Assembly: GCA_002470125.1 (NCBI GenBank) | Contig: DKNB01000075.1 | Coordinates: 1,109 to 7,206 of the forward strand | Length of the DNA stretch: 6,098 bases | Reading direction: 5' to 3' | From: Gallionellales bacterium UBA7399 | Lineage (GTDB): Bacteria; Pseudomonadota; Gammaproteobacteria; Burkholderiales; Gallionellaceae | Shown: piece by piece, positions 5,493 to 6,098 of the stretch | How the letters are laid out: the number at the start of each line of letters is the position of its first letter | Position numbering within the stretch: the first letter of the stretch is position 1 | Made by a program: the position numbers and the translations under genes | The notes under the pieces: generated by a model | Databases searched by the model: none | Told to the model about the DNA's origin: nothing | Seen by the model: the letters and a program-made list of their open reading frames with translations, nothing else

Positions 5493-6098
5493 GCACCTCG
5501 ATTCTTTTAAGCACCATGCAGTTCGACCAGCCGTGGACGCTGGAAAACTATCTAAAGGTGGGTGGTTATCAGGCGCTACGAAAGGTGATCTCGGAGAAGA
5601 TGACGCCCGAACTGATCATCACAGAGGTCAAGACGTCTGGCCTGCGTGGCCGTGGCGGCGCTGGCTTCCCTACCGGGCTAAAGTGGAGCTTCATGCCACG
5701 CAACTACACGGGTGAAAAGTATCTCGTGTGCAACTCTGACGAGGGCGAGCCTGGCACCTTTAAGGACAGGGACATATTGCGCTATAACCCACATATTTTG
5801 ATAGAGGGAATGGCGATCGCTGCTTACACCATGGGCGTCAAGGTGGGCTACAACTACGTGCATGGCGAGATATTTGAGGCCTACGAGCGGATGGAGGCGG
5901 CCGGCGAGGAAGCGCGTGCGGCAGGCTACCTAGGTGACAACATACTGGGCAGCGACTTCAGTTTTGATTTGCACAATCACCTGGGTTACGGGGCTTACAT
6001 TTGTGGCGAAGAGACCGCGTTGCTTGAGTCTCTCGAGGGCAAAAAGGGTCAACCACGCTTCAAGCCACCGTTCCCGGCAAGCTTTGGTTTGTATGGCA
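5489..6098 (+). CDS. nuoF: NADH-quinone oxidoreductase subunit F, N-terminal part
   Basis: NuoF (51-kDa subunit) binds FMN and NADH and carries the [4Fe-4S] cluster N3, so it is the electron entry point of complex I. The window shows the first 203 codons; the family usually has about 420-440 residues, and the frame is open at the right edge, so the gene is cut by the window and not broken. The glycine-rich nucleotide-binding motif GRGGAGFPTGLKW is at residues 54-66, NSDEGEPGTFKDR at 82-94, and the FMN-region YICGEETALLESLEGKKGQPR lies near residues 170-190. The cluster N3 cysteines would be in the missing C-terminal part. The ATG at 5489 overlaps the nuoE stop (ATGA). A second in-frame ATG ten codons in (5516) is less likely, given the overlap. 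nuoG would be expected to follow. Confidence 0.96.
   Translation, partial: MSTSILLSTMQFDQPWTLENYLKVGGYQALRKVISEKMTPELIITEVKTSGLRGRGGAGFPTGLKWSFMPRNYTGEKYLVCNSDEGEPGTFKDRDILRYNPHILIEGMAIAAYTMGVKVGYNYVHGEIFEAYERMEAAGEEARAAGYLGDNILGSDFSFDLHNHLGYGAYICGEETALLESLEGKKGQPRFKPPFPASFGLYG

Overview
The window is a stretch of proteobacterial housekeeping chromosome, most likely gammaproteobacterial (or a close relative). The evidence is the gene order tpiA - secG - tRNA-Leu(GAG) - nuoA, separate nuoC and nuoD genes instead of the fused nuoCD of enteric bacteria, and proteins of the usual proteobacterial type. Base composition looks moderately GC-rich by eye. All genes I can support lie on the + strand, and no mobile element, CRISPR array or phage gene was seen.

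Layout. Positions 1-422 hold the C-terminal end of a TolC/NodT-type outer-membrane efflux channel. A 274-base gap (423-696) follows; it carries no convincing gene but holds a good sigma-70-like promoter for tpiA and a repeated 12-mer that may be an operator. tpiA (697-1452, triosephosphate isomerase), secG (1475-1831, Sec translocase subunit, GTG start) and a tRNA-Leu(GAG) gene (1841-1925) come next, closely packed. After a 90-base gap the NADH:quinone oxidoreductase (complex I) operon begins: nuoA (2016-2372), nuoB (2363-2839), nuoC (2918-3559), nuoD (3665-4918), nuoE (5013-5492) and the first 203 codons of nuoF (from 5489, running off the window).

How the genes work together. NuoE and NuoF belong to the NADH-oxidising module, NuoB/C/D to the connecting module that passes electrons through cluster N2 to quinone, and NuoA is a membrane subunit next to the quinone site. 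All expected iron-sulfur ligands and quinone-site residues that I could check are present, so the enzyme looks intact. tpiA (glycolysis) and secG (protein export) are unrelated in function but are traditional neighbours in this lineage.

The region is ordinary overall, and I found no evident new system. The most interesting unexplained signals are small. Two gaps inside the nuo operon (nuoC-nuoD and nuoD-nuoE) are bridged exactly by stop-free reading frames of 38 and 31 codons that overlap the stop codon before them and the start codon after them. The nuoC-nuoD gap also holds a nested, partly mutually exclusive set of inverted repeats. A near-identical 12-mer occurs upstream of tpiA and again on its putative -10 element. 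The octamer GCGATCGC occurs three times.
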